Position numbers and translations under genes: made by a program. From contig NC_057802.1 of assembly GCF_018294505.1 (NCBI RefSeq), forward strand, positions 308,810,961 through 308,874,960: a stretch of DNA of 64,000 bases, written 5' to 3'. The stretch comes from Triticum aestivum. Lineage: Eukaryota > Streptophyta > Magnoliopsida > Poales > Poaceae. Position 1 is the first letter of the stretch. Every line of letters starts with the position of its first letter. Shown here one piece after another: positions 1 through 10,699 of the stretch. The notes beneath the pieces were generated by a model that was not told the DNA's origin, did not search any database, and saw only the letters and a list, made by a program, of their open reading frames with translations.

Positions 1-340
1 CGGTACTCCCCGCCTGCGCTTGCCTCCTTAGCACCAAAGAGGAAACAAGGATGCTGCGTGCGCTGGCGCCCGCCTGGCGCCCGCCTGGTGCCGATCGTCA
101 TGGCTCACGTCACGAGAGCCTCATGAGGTTTGCCCCGCCTTGATATCTCCGCTCCTCGTGAGCCCGCCTAGAGGGGCCGCTCCTGAGGGGGTCTCGCGTC
201 GTCCGCCTCGCGAGGCTCGGCCCCTCGCGAGGGTCCTGGGTGCCTTGTTGATGAAGGTGGGCCGTACGGCCCACTGACTTAGCCGTGTCGTGGGCCATAG
301 GCAGGCAAGTCTGGGGACCCCCGTTCCCAGAACACTGACA
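1..340 (-). repeat. Gy-A 3' LTR, truncated by window edge
   Basis: This is the start (U3 side) of a Gypsy LTR read on the minus strand; it begins at 340 (TGTCAGTGTTCTGGG) and runs off the window at base 1. The LTR start, the GGGGGTCCCCAGACTTGCC block and the later 'atatcaaggc...gaggctctcgtgacgtg' block are all shared with the LTRs at 11892, 17337 and 29620. By eye it is clearly closer to the Gy-D LTRs than to the right-hand LTR of the same element at 29620-30526. Confidence 0.8.
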
Positions 341-1174
341 ACGAGGCCCTACCTCAAGGTGGGTTGCACCTGGTCTTGGTTCTTGATGACTGTGGTGGCC
401 CTGCGAGATGGTTTGGCAACCTGCGCCGAGCGAATCTCCTGAGGGTATCGCATGAGAAGGCCAAGCACCAACGACCCCAGGAGGTGTCGTGAACGGGGCC
501 AGCCCGTGAGACAGAGCTCAGCCGTTGGGTTTGTTGACGCTGCAGGGATGGACCCGAGCACAGGCGTCGTGCCTAGTCTTCTCATGCGAAGGGTCCTGAA
601 GAAAGACGATCGGCGTGCGGCTCCCGTGGTGGCGAGGCGCCGGGCCGCGTGCCCTAGCCTGCCCATCCATGATTGGCTCGCGTGAGAATGAGGCACCAAG
701 GGCCACGGGAGGTGATGTGCATGGGGCAGGCCCACGAGCCAGAGCTCAGCCTCTTGGATTTAGCAACGTTGCAGGGACAGACCCTTACAGACGCCGTGCC
801 AGTCCTCGATCATGAGGCGGTCGTGGGTGGGCTTGCAAGGGCGTACGACCCTCACGGTATCAAAGTACCAGGCAGGCGAGTGATAACCCTAGATAACTCA
901 TGAGAAGAAGCGAACTAGCTTAGATAGATGCGAGAACGATACATGCCACTGGGATGGACCCAAGAGGCTTGGGGATGATGCATCCCGAGGAGCGCCCCCA
1001 GTAGAATAAGCTAAAGATGCAAAAGGATACATGCCGCAGGGGCAGGCCCATGCGACCTGGGAATAATGCAGCCCGAGGGGCGCTCCCAGCTGAATAAACT
1101 CGGAAAATGTCACCTGGTTCCGTCGTCGAAGGAGTGTTGAAGTAGCTGTAGACGCGTGATGAAGGAGTCGCTCC

Positions 1175-1279
1175 TCATGAGCCATCAGGTCCCCGAGCCT
1201 CGGGAGGCCCTGGGGGCTCGGGTGGTTCCTTGAGGACCGTCTCCATCTCTGCAAGGACTGCGTGATGCCTGGCCTCCTG
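1175..1279 (-). pseudogene. Reverse-transcriptase remnant tail of Gy-A
   Basis: C-terminal stub of the compressed reverse-transcriptase frame. The peptide reads EARHHAVLAEMETVLKEPPE and goes on through a Pro-rich repeat to a stop. It continues the frame at 26628-27065 once Cop-B and one target-site copy are disregarded, and it matches the same stub in Gy-D at 12863-12970. No catalytic residue remains. Confidence 0.65.
1275..1279. repeat. Target-site duplication tcctg of Cop-B (left)
   Basis: The same five bases, tcctg, occur at 26623-26627 directly after the other end of Cop-B. This is the 5-bp duplication made by an LTR-retrotransposon integrase and shows that 1280-26622 entered Gy-A as one event. 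Confidence 0.9.
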
Positions 1280-1707
1280 TGTTGGGGAACGTAGTAATTT
1301 CAGAAAAATTCCTACGCACACGCAAGAACATGGTGATGCATAGCAACGAGAGGGGAGAGCGTGTCCACGTACCCTCGTAGACCGAAAGCGTAAGCGTTTA
1401 CACAACGTGGTTGATGTAGTCGTATGTCTTCATGATCCGACCGATCAAGTACCGAACGCACGACACCTCCGAGTTCTGCACACGTTCAACTCGATGACGT
1501 CCCTCGAACTGCGATCCACCTGAGCTTTGAGGGAGAGTTCCGTCAGCACGACGGCATGGCGATGATGATGATGTTCTACCGACGCAGGGCTTTGCCTAAG
1601 CACCGCTACGATATGACCGAGGTGGATTATGGTGGAGGGGGGCACCGCACACGGCTAAGATATCCAATGGATCAATTGTTGTGTCTATGGGGTGCCCCTC
1701 TCCTCCG

Positions 1708-1715
1708 TATATAAA
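1708..1715 (-). promoter_or_regulatory. TATA box of Cop-B 3' LTR
   Basis: TTTATATA on minus, about 50-85 bp downstream of the LTR hairpin. The same box is at 25327-25334 in the 5' LTR, which is the copy that would drive the genomic transcript. Confidence 0.65.
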
Positions 1716-1761
1716 GGGGGGAGGAGGGGGCCGGCCAAGGGGAGGAGGCGCGCCCAAGGGG

Positions 1762-1792
1762 GGAGTCCTACTCCCACCGGGAGTAGGACTCC
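1762..1792. repeat. Perfect 14-bp hairpin in Cop-B 3' LTR
   Basis: Arms GGAGTCCTACTCCC (1762-1775) and GGGAGTAGGACTCC (1779-1792) are perfect reverse complements around a 3-nt loop (acc). The same hairpin is at 25379-25409 in the 5' LTR. It lies just upstream of the TATA box in the direction of transcription. Confidence 0.85.
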
Positions 1793-2997
1793 TCCTTTTC
1801 CTATTTAGAGAGGGAGAGGGAAGGAAGAGGAAGGAGGGAGGAAGGAAAGGGGGGCCCGGCCCCCTCCCAATTCGGATTGGGCTTGGGGGTGTGCCCCTTC
1901 CCTTGCTCCTTTCCCCTCCTTTCCACTAAAGCCCATTAAGGCTCATATACCTCCCGGGGGGTTCCGATAACCTCCCAGAGCTCCGGTATTATCCCGATCT
2001 CACCCGGAACCATTCCGGTATCCAAATATAGTTGTCCAATATATCGATCTTTATGTCTCGACCATTTCAAGACTCCTCGTCATGTCCGTGATCACATCCG
2101 GGACTCCGAACAACCTTCGGTACATCAAAACACATAAACCCATAATATAACCGTCATCGAACTTTAAGCGTGCGGACCCTACGGGTTCGAGAACTATGTA
2201 GACATGACCAAGACACGTCTCCGGACAATAACCAATAGAGGAACCTGGATGCTCATATTGGTTCCCACATATTCTACGAAGATCTTTATCGGTCAAACGG
2301 CATATCAACATACGTTGTTCCCTTTGTCATCGGTATGTTACTTGCCCGAGATTCGATCGTCGGTATCTCAATACCTAGTTCAATCTCGTTACCGGCAAGT
2401 CTCTTTACTCGTTCCATAACACATCATCCCGTAACTAACTCATTATTACAATGGTTGCAAGGCTTATAGTGATGTGCATTACCGAGTGGGCCCAGAGATA
2501 CCTCTCCGACAATCGGAGTGACAAATCCTAATCTCGAAATACGCCAACCCAACAAGTACCTTCGAAGACACCTGTAGAGCACCTTTATAATCACCCAGTT
2601 ACGTTGTGACGTTTGGTAGCACACAAAGTGTTCCTCCGGTAAACGGGAGTTGCATAATCTCATAGTCATAGGAACATGTATAAGTCATGAAGGAAGCAAT
2701 AACAACATACTAAACGATCAAGTGCTAAGCTAACGGAATGGGTCAAGTCAATCACATCATTCTCCTAATGATGTGATCCCGTTAATCAAATGACAACTCA
2801 TGTCCATGGCTAGGAAACTTAACCATCTTTGATTAACGAGCTAGTCAAGTAGAGGCATACTAGTGACACTCTGTTTGTCTATGTATTCACACATGTATCA
2901 TGTTCCCGGTTAATACAATTCTAGCATGAATAATAAACATTTATCATAAGGAAATAAATAATAACTTTATTATTGCCTCTAGGGCATATTTCTTTCA

Positions 2998-3611
2998 TTG
3001 TTATGTCTACTACCTGTTGCAATGATCATGATTGGGGTGATTCTTCTTATGATCTTGAAAATTTATTTAAGCCCCATGATGAATGTGAGATTGATAATAG
3101 TGTTTGCAATAATATTGAAAGTGGGTTTGGAAGAGTGTCAACTTTAGATCCCACATATTTGGATTTTGATCAATCTTATGAAGTTTTTGATAAAAGTGGG
3201 TTTGGAGAGGTCATGACTTTAGTTAATGTTAATCCCACTATTTTGGAAGAGTGTCAACTTTGCATGCATGTGGATCGTGTTGAAAATATTTGATGTGATA
3301 GCTATTTTGTTGAATTTGCCTATGATCCTACATGTAATTATTATGAGAGAGGAAAATATGGTTGTAGAAATTTTTATCTTACTAAATTACCTCTCTTCAT
3401 GTTGAGATTGCTATCGTCTCTTTCTTCTTCCTTGCATATGCTAGTTTTTGCTTGCCTTGATAATTTGTTTGCTTATAAAATGCCTATGCATAGGAAGTAT
3501 GTTAGACTTAGATGTGTTTGTCACATGCTATTTGATGCTCTCTTTGCGCTTCAATTCTTGTCTTTCATGTGAGCATCATTAAAATTATCAATGCCTAGCT
3601 AAAAGACTTAG
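2998..3611 (+). repeat. Filler: Gypsy internal fragment wedged at the LTR edge
   Basis: Unlike the flanking Copia DNA. It holds an open frame from about 2973 to 3293 whose peptide (e.g. SSYDLENLFKPHDECE, later repeats of SGFGRVSTL / SGFGEVMTL) looks like the internal region of Triticeae Gypsy elements. After 3294 the coding potential is lost. There are no LTRs and no target duplication. It is bracketed by two copies of the same 110-bp Copia LTR terminus, which suggests capture during break repair rather than transposition. Confidence 0.6.
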
Positions 3612-3721
3612 ATGTATCATGTTTCCGGTTAATACAATTCTAGCATGAATAATAAACATTTATCATGATATAAGGAAATAAATAATAACTTTATTATTGC
3701 CTCTAGGGCATATTTCCTTCA
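3612..3721 (-). repeat. Duplicated terminal 110 bp of Cop-B 3' LTR
   Basis: This segment repeats the first 110 bp (minus sense) of the LTR at about 2891-2997, with a few substitutions and a 5-bp length difference. It is joined to the Cop-B polypurine tract on its right, so it is the original LTR start; the Gypsy filler separates it from the full-length LTR. Confidence 0.8.
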
Positions 3722-3732
3722 GTCTCCCACTT
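3722..3732 (-). other. Cop-B polypurine tract
   Basis: AAGTGGGAGAC on minus, directly before the LTR start TGAAGGAAATATGCCC. It primes plus-strand DNA synthesis. Cop-F has the matching tract at 42783-42793. Confidence 0.8.
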
Positions 3733-3808
3733 GCACTAGAGTCAATAATCTAGATTACACAGTAATGATTCTAACACCCATGGAGCCTTGGTGCTGATCA
3801 TGTTTTGC

Positions 3809-5787
3809 TCATGGAAGAGGCTTAGTCAACTGGTCTGCAACATTTAGATCCGTATGTATCTTGCAAATCTCTATGTCTCCCACCTGGACTTGATCCCGAA
3901 TGGAGTTGAAGCGTCTCTTGATGTGTTTGGTTCTCTTGTGAAATATGGATTCCTTTGCTAAAGCAATTGCACCAGTATTGTCACAAAAGATTTTCATTGG
4001 TCCCGATGGACTAGGTATGACACCTAGATCGAATATGAACTCCTTCATCCAGACTCCTTCGTTTGCTGCTTCCGAAGCAGCTATGTACTCCGCTTCACAT
4101 GTAGATCCCGCTACGACGCTTTCTTTAGAACTGCACCAACTGACAGCTCCACCGTTCAATAAAAAGACGTATCCGGTTTGCGATTTAGAATCGTCCGGAT
4201 CAGTGCCAAAGCTTGCATCGACGTAACCATTTTCGACGAGCTCTTTGTCACCTCCATAAACGAGAAACATATCCTTAGTCCTTTTCAGGTATTTCAGGAT
4301 GTTCTTGACCGCTGTCCAGTGATCCACTCCTGGATTACTTTGGTACCTCCCTGCTAAACTAATAGCAAGGCACACATCAGGTCTGGTACACAACATTGCA
4401 TACATGATAGAGCCTATGGCTGAAGCATAGGGAACATCTTTCATTTTCTCTCTATCTTCTGCAGTGGTCGGGCATTGAGTCTTACTCAACTTCACACCTT
4501 GTAACACAGGCAAGAACCCTTTCTTTGCTTGATCCATTTTGAACTTCTTCAAAACTTTGTCAAGGTATGTGCTTTGTGAAAGTCCAATTAAGAGTCTCGA
4601 TCTATCTCTATAGATCTTGATGCCCAATATATAAGAAGCTTCACCGAGGTCATTCATTGAAAAACTCTTATTCAAATATCCTTTTATGCTATCCAGAAAT
4701 TCTATATCATTTCCAATCAACAATATGTCATCTACATATAATATCAGAAATGCTACAGAGCTCCCACTCACTTTCTTGTAAATACAGGCTTCTCCAAAAG
4801 TCTGTATAGAACCATATGCTTTGATCGCACTATCAAAACGTTTATTCCAACTCCGAGAGGCTTGCACCAGTCCATAAATGGATCGCTGGAGCTTGCACAC
4901 TTTGTTAGCTCCCTTTGGATCGACAAAACCTTCCGGTTGCATCATATACAACTGTTCTTCCAGAAACATTCAAGAATGCAGTTTTGACATCCATTTGCCA
5001 AATTTCATAATTATAAAATGCGGCAATTGCTAACATGATTCGGAAAGACTTAAGCATCGCTACGGGAGAGAAGGTCTCATCATAGTCAATCCCTTGAACT
5101 TGTCGAAAACCTTTTGCAACAAGTCGAGCTTTATAGACAGTAACATTACCGTCAGCGTCAGTCTTCTTCTTGAAGATCCATTTATTCTCAATGGCTTGCC
5201 GATCATCGGTCAAGTCAACCAAAGTCCAAACTTTGTTCTCATACATGGATCCCATCTCAGATTTCATGGCCTCAAGCCATTTTGCGGAATCTGGGCTCAC
5301 CATCGCTTCTTCATAGTTCGTAGGTTCGTCATGGTCTAGTAACATAACCTCCAGAACAGGATAACCGTACCACTCTGGTGCAGATCTTACTCTGGTTGAC
5401 CTACGAGGTTCAGTAACAACTTGATCTGAAGTTTCATGATCATCATCATTAACTTCCTCACTAATTGGTGTAGGCGTCACAGGAACCGGTTTCTGTGATG
5501 AAGTACTTTCCAATAAGGGAGCAGCTACTGTTACCTCATCAATTCTACTTTCCTCCCACTCACTTCTTCCGAGAGAAACTCCTTCTCTAGAAAGGATCCA
5601 TTCTTAGCAACGAATGGCTTGCCTTCGGATCTGTGATAGAAGGTGTACCTGACAGGTTTCTATGAAGACACATTTCTCCGATTTGGGTTCGAGCTTATCA
5701 GGTTGAAGCTTTTTCGCATAAGCATCGCAGCCCCAAACTTTAACAAACGACAACTTTGGTTTCTTGCCAAACCACAGTTCATAAGGC
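3809..5787 (-). pseudogene. Cop-B pol, 3' half: integrase end, reverse transcriptase, RNase H
   Basis: Second half of the Copia polyprotein. From 5787 leftward come the integrase C-terminal part (PYELWFGKKPKLSF, KVWGCDAY), a hinge (RRSTRVRSAPEWY), then reverse transcriptase with KARLVAKGFRQ, the QMDVKTAFLN block and the catalytic YVDDILLIGND (around 4700), then RNase H with QTGYVF, EAEYIA and the closing HTDLNVADQLTKPLP. It is broken by frameshifts near 5655 and near 4970-4905, and is separated from its first half by Gy-C. The catalytic Asp pair and RNase H motifs remain visible. It makes cDNA in the virus-like particle. Confidence 0.85.
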
Positions 5788-5792
5788 GTCGT
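5788..5792. repeat. Target-site duplication gtcgt of Gy-C (left)
   Basis: gtcgt recurs at 21723-21727 just after Gy-C. The duplicated bases encode part of the integrase sequence of Cop-B (…SVETT | PYELW…), which is collinear across the insert. Confidence 0.92.
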
Positions 5793-7194
5793 TGATAACC
5801 CACAAGTATAGGGGATCGCAACAGTTTTCGAGGGTAGAGTATTCAACCCAAATTTATTGATTCGACACAAGGGGAGCCAAAGAATATTCTCAAGTATTAG
5901 CAGTTGAGTTGTCAGTTCAACCACACCTGGATAACTTAGTATCTGTAGCAAAGTATTTAGTAGCAAAGTAATATGGAAGTAACGGTAACAGTAGCAAAAG
6001 TAATATTTTTGGGTTTTGTGTGATTGTAACAGTAGCAACGGAAAAGTAAATAAGAGAAGAACAATATGTGAAAAGCTCGTAGGCATTGGATCGGTGATGG
6101 AGAATTATGCCGGATGTGGTTCATCATGTAACAGTCATAACATCTGGTGACACAGAACTAGCTCCAATTCATCAATGTAATGTAGGCATGTATTCCGAAT
6201 ATAGTCATACGTGCTTATGGAAAAGAACTTGCATGACATCTTTTGTCCTACCCTTCCGTGGCAGCGGGGTCCTATTGGAAACTAAGGGATATTAAGGCCT
6301 CCTTTTAATAGAGTACCGGACCAAAGCATTAACACATAGTGAATACATGAACTCCTCATAGTACGGACATCACCGGGAGTGGTCCCGATTATTGTCACTT
6401 CGGGGTTGCCGGATCATAACACATAGTAGGTGACTATAGACTTGCAAGATAGGATCAAGAACTCACATATATTCATGAAAACATAATAGGTTCAGATCTG
6501 AAATCATGGCACTCGGGCCCTAGTGACAAGCATTAAGCATAGCAAAGTCATAGCAACATCAATCTCAGAACATAGTGGATACTAGGGATCAAACCCTAAC
6601 AAATCTAACTCGATTACATGATAAATCTCATCCAACCCATCACCATCCAGCAAGCCTACGATGGAATTACTCACGCACGGCGGTGAGCATCATGAAATTG
6701 GTGATGGAGGATGGTTGATGATGACGACGGCGACGGATTCCCCTCTCCGAAGCCCCGAACAGACTCCAGATCAGCCCTCCCGAGAGAGTTTAGGGCTTGG
6801 CGGCGGCTCCGTATCATAAAACGTGATGAATCCTTCTTTCTCATTTTTTTCTCCCCGAACACGAATATATGGAGTTGGAGTTGAGGTCGGTGGAGCGTCA
6901 GGGGGCCCACGAGGCAGGGGCGCGCCCAGGGGGGCAGGCGCGCCCCCACCCTCGTGGACAGGTGGAGGCCCCCCTGACGTGGATTCTTCTTCCAGTATTT
7001 TTAATATTTTCCAAAAATAAGTTCCGTGGAGTTTCAGGTCATTCTGAGAACTTTTGTTTCTGCACATAAATAACACCATAGCAATTCCGCTGAAAACAGC
7101 GTCGGTCCGGGTTAGTTCCATTCAAATCATGCAAGTTAGAGTCCAAAACAAGGGCAAAAGTGTTTGGAAAAGTAGATACGATGGAGACGTAGCA
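5793..7194 (-). repeat. Gy-C 3' LTR
   Basis: 1402-bp LTR; on minus it starts TGCTACGTCTCCATCG at 7194 (the usual TGATACG has one substitution) and ends CTTGTGGGTTATCA at 5793. It is collinear with 20332-21722. A GC-rich block with GGCGCGCCC repeats lies at about 6895-6980 and is partly deleted in the other LTR. Confidence 0.9.
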
Positions 7195-7208
7195 ACTCCC
7201 CCAAGCTT
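7195..7208 (-). other. Gy-C polypurine tract
   Basis: AAGCTTGGGGGAGT on minus, directly upstream of the 3' LTR. Confidence 0.75.
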
Positions 7209-9231
7209 AAACCTTTGCTTGTCTTCAAGCAATTCAGTTGATAAACTGAAAGTGATAAAGAAAAACTTTTACAAACTCTGTTTGCTCTTGTTGTTGTAAA
7301 TATGTAAAGCCAGCATTCAAGTTTTTAGCAAAGATTATGACTAACCATATTCACAATAACATTTAGGTCTCATGTTTACTCATGTCAATGGCATAATCAA
7401 CTAGTGAGCAATAATAATAAATCTCGGATGACAACACTTTCTCAAAACAATCATGATATGATATAACAAGGCAGTATCTCACTAGCCCTTTCTGAGACCG
7501 CAAAACATAAATCCAGAGCACCTTTAAAGATCAAGGACTGACTAGACATTGTAATTCATGGTATAAGAGATCCAGTCATAGTCATACCCAATATAAATTA
7601 ATAGTAATGAATGCAAATGACAGCGGTGCTCTCCAGCTGGTGCTTTTTAATAAGAGGGTGATGACTCAACATGAAAGTAAATAGATAGGCCCTTCGTAGA
7701 GGAAAGCAGGGATTTGTAGAGGTGCCAGAGCTAGATTTTAAAGCAGAGATAAATAGTATTTTGAGCGGCATACTTTCATTATCAACATAACAACCGAGAG
7801 ATGGCGATATCTTCCATGCTACACACATTATAGGCGGTTTCCAAACAGAATGGTAAAGTTTATACTCCCCCTCCACCAACAAGCATCAATCCATGGCTTG
7901 CTCGAAACAACGAGTGCCTCCAACTAGCAACAGCCCCGGGGGAGTTTTGTTTGCAATTATTTTGATTCAGTTTGCATAAAGCATGGGACTGGGCATCCCG
8001 GTCACCAGCCATTTTCTCGTGAGTGAGGAGCGGAGTCCACTCCTCTTGAGAATAACCCGCCTAACATGGAAGATAAGGACATCCCTAGTTGATACATGAG
8101 CTATTCGAGCATACAAAACAGAATTTCATTTGAAGGTTTAGAGTTTGGCACATACAAATTTACTTGGAACGGCAGGTGGATACCGCATATAGGAAGGTAT
8201 AGTGGACTCATATGGCATAACTTTGGGGTTTAAGGGATTGGATGCACAAGCAGTATTCCCGCTTAGTACAAGTGAAGGCTAGCAAAAGACTGGGAAGCGA
8301 CCAACTAGAGAGCGACAACAGTCATAAACATGCATTAAAATTAATAAACATTGAGTGCAAGCATGAGTAGGATATAATCCACCATGAACATAAATATCAT
8401 GAAGGCTATGTTGATTTGTTTCAACTACATGTGTGAACATGTGCCAAGTCGAGTCACTTAAATCATTCAAAGGAGGATACCACCCCATCATACCACATCA
8501 CAACCATTTTAATAGCATGTTGGCACGCAAGGTAAACCATTATAACTCATAGCTAATCAAGCATGGCACAAGCAACTATAATATCTAATTGTCATTGTAA
8601 ACATGTTTATTCATAATAGGCTGAATCAGGAACAATGAACTAATCATATTTACAAAAACAAGAGAGGTCGAGTTCATACCGGCTTCTCTCATCTTAGTCA
8701 GTCCATCATATATCGTCATAATTACCTTTCACTTGCACGACCGAACGATGTGAATAATAATAGTGCACGCGCATTGGACTAAGCTGGAATCTGCGAGCAT
8801 TCAATAAACAGGAGAAGACAAGGCAATATGGGCTCTTGGTTAAATCAACAATAATGCATATAAGAGCCATTTCAACAATTTAATCATGGTCTTCTCCTAT
8901 CGACCTCCAAAGAAAAGAAAAGAAATAAAACTATTTACACGGGAGAGCTCCCAACAAGCAAAAGAAGAACAGGAAATCTTTTTGGGTTTTCTTTTAATTA
9001 CTACTACAGCAAGAAAAGTAAACTAACTAAAAGCTACTACTAATTTTTTTGGTTTTTCTTAAGGTTTAATCAAACACACAAGAAGAAAGCAAGAAAAAGA
9101 AAATAAACTAGCATGGATATTATAGTGAAAAAGTATGAGCACCGACATCTAGGAATGAGTGTGTGAACATAAATGTAATGTCGGTGGGAAATACGTACTC
9201 CCCCAACCTTAGGCTTTTGGCCTAAGTTGGT
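7209..9231 (-). other. Gy-C 3' untranslated spacer
   Basis: About 2 kb of A/T-rich internal DNA between the third ORF and the polypurine tract. I find no coding signal, no repeat array and no insertion boundary. A run of A/T-rich simple sequence lies at about 8915-9110. The block 'ctcccccaaccttaggcttttggcc' just before 9232 is a small purine/pyrimidine-biased stretch resembling the polypurine tract. Confidence 0.6.
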
Positions 9232-10366
9232 TTATTGCCACGGATGGCCTGGCGGATATCCATAGTTGTAGCCGGGGTCGTACTGAGACGAAGAAGGCTC
9301 TGATTGCCATTGGTTGGCAATCATCTCCGGATCCCACTGGTAATTAGAATGTCGTGGAGGTTCAAATTGTGGTTCCGGCTCCGTGGCTGACGTAGGGTTC
9401 TGATAGGCGTCAATGGCCGCCAGTGGAACGAGATACGGACCTGCAGATAAATCAAACAAGGAAGGATCAGGCAAGGGTAATAGTCTCAGGGTGATGTTTA
9501 TCAAAGAACAATTTGTATTTAAGTGCCCCTTCCCTATTCTTAACAATAAAGTCATGCGCTACCATACTCTTATAATTTAAATAAGCAGTGGGCAGTAATT
9601 TTTCTTCTTTTTCATAGTGCCTAATAGGTATGTTATAGTGTGCAGCAAGGCGTGAAGCGTAAATACCTCCAAAGATGGGCCCCTTTGTACGGTTCAAACT
9701 TAACCGTTTAGCAATAATACCGCCCATACTAACAGGGTTATCACAGAATAAACCATGGAACAAAATAATAATATCAGGAACACTAAGGTTTCCAGAGTTT
9801 CCGCGACCAATTAAGCAACGACTAGCAAATATTGCAAAGTAGCGTAAAACAGGAAAATGTATGCTAGTAATTCTTGCATCGGAAACTTTCCTAGTTTCCC
9901 CTACAGTAATAGTATCAATAAACCCGTCCACATCCTTATGATGTGGTTCCTCTAAACTACCCTCGAAAGGTATTTTGCAGACCTTGCAAAATTCATCTAG
10001 TGACATCTTCTTAACCACATCATATAAATGAAACTCTACCGAAGGAGGTGTTTCCTTAGGATAGTAGTAGAAGTTTTGCACAAAAGTATTGGTGAGTAAG
10101 AGATACTGTTCACGTTGGTCGCGGAGGAAGTCGGTGAGGCCTGCATTCTCAGCCAATTCATAAAAATCATCATAAATCCCGGCTGCTCTCAAGAAATCAT
10201 CGGAAGGCCATTCACACGGCCGAACCTCCGCGGTGCGAGGGAGATTATATTTGGGCCTCTCTGCTTCCTCACTTCGCTTTTCCTTCGAGCTTCGGCTCGA
10301 TGAGCCCCTCAAAAATCTCTTCATTATTTTCTGAAAAATTCTGAAATTTTTAGTAACTTCAAACAA
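9232..10366 (-). pseudogene. ATHILA ORF-1-like third ORF of Gy-C
   Basis: About 300 codons open from ATG at 10366. The N-terminus is basic and Ser/Lys-rich (RFLRGSSSRSSKEKR), followed by a globular part with PCEWPSDDFLRAAGI, SLDEFCKVCKIPFEGSL, FHGLFCDNPVSMGGIIAKRL and GGIYASRLAAHYNIP. This pattern is like the ATHILA ORF-1 family found in plant Gypsy elements; its function is unknown. A frameshift near 9470-9550 moves the Pro/Gln/Tyr-rich tail (ending GYNYGYPPGHPWQ) to another frame. It lies about 340 bp downstream of an LTR-like segment that might act as its promoter. An envelope-like role is sometimes proposed for third ORFs, but I see no membrane segment here. Confidence 0.65.
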
Positions 10367-10699
10367 AAGTGACCAAGCTCAACAAAATTGATAGCAACTA
10401 CTCCTACAAGTGCCTAGAGACTATATCATGCATTAGAACTACTTGGAACCATATAAATTTGACATGCAAGCTCAAGAACATGGTCACCTAGGCAGCACAA
10501 ATTTGCAATGAATAAGCACTAGAACAAAAACTAATTGGACCAATGGAGGAGTCACATACCAAGGAACAATCTCCCCAAGCAGTTTTGTGAGAGGTGCTAT
10601 GAGCAAGGAGATCAAAAATCGCAGCAAAATGAGCTAGACCTCGTGCTTGAGCTGGATGGTGATTTTTTGGGAGGAAGAAGAAGTGTGTGGGTGCAGGAA
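10367..10699 (-). other. Gy-C leader of the third ORF, noncoding
   Basis: A/T-rich noncoding stretch between the third ORF and the LTR-like segment. No frame, repeat or site recognised. Confidence 0.5.

Larger units (their letters stand above)
341..1279 (-). mobile_element. Gy-A internal 3' part (Gypsy, minus)
   Basis: Noncoding 3' internal DNA of Gy-A, collinear with 12975-13555 of Gy-D read in the opposite direction. It contains two imperfect direct copies of a block with core GCGCCCCTCGGGCTGCAT, as Gy-D does at about 13061 and 13152. The last bases before the LTR correspond to Gy-D 13541-13555. The 3.8 kb that follow in Gy-D, holding the antisense gene and the GGGCCCGGGGGCTAC polypurine tract, are absent here, so this copy lacks a normal plus-strand primer site. 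The right edge at 1279 is the Cop-B insertion point. Confidence 0.75.
1280..2997 (-). repeat. Cop-B 3' LTR
   Basis: A 1718-bp LTR read on minus, beginning TGAAAGAAATATGCCC at 2997 and ending CGTTCCCCAACA at 1280. It pairs with 24899-26622. It contains a TATA box and an upstream hairpin, annotated separately. Terminal TG and CA are both intact. Confidence 0.9.

Noticed and set aside
1681..1929. Gly/Pro-rich 82-codon plus frame
   Set aside because: Antisense to the GC-rich promoter region of the Cop-B LTR; repeated at 25270-25587, so it is LTR sequence.
2973..3293. Plus frame SSYDLENLFKPHDE as a host gene
   Set aside because: Its repeat-like peptide fits internal regions of Triticeae Gypsy elements, it starts inside the Copia LTR and has no exon structure.
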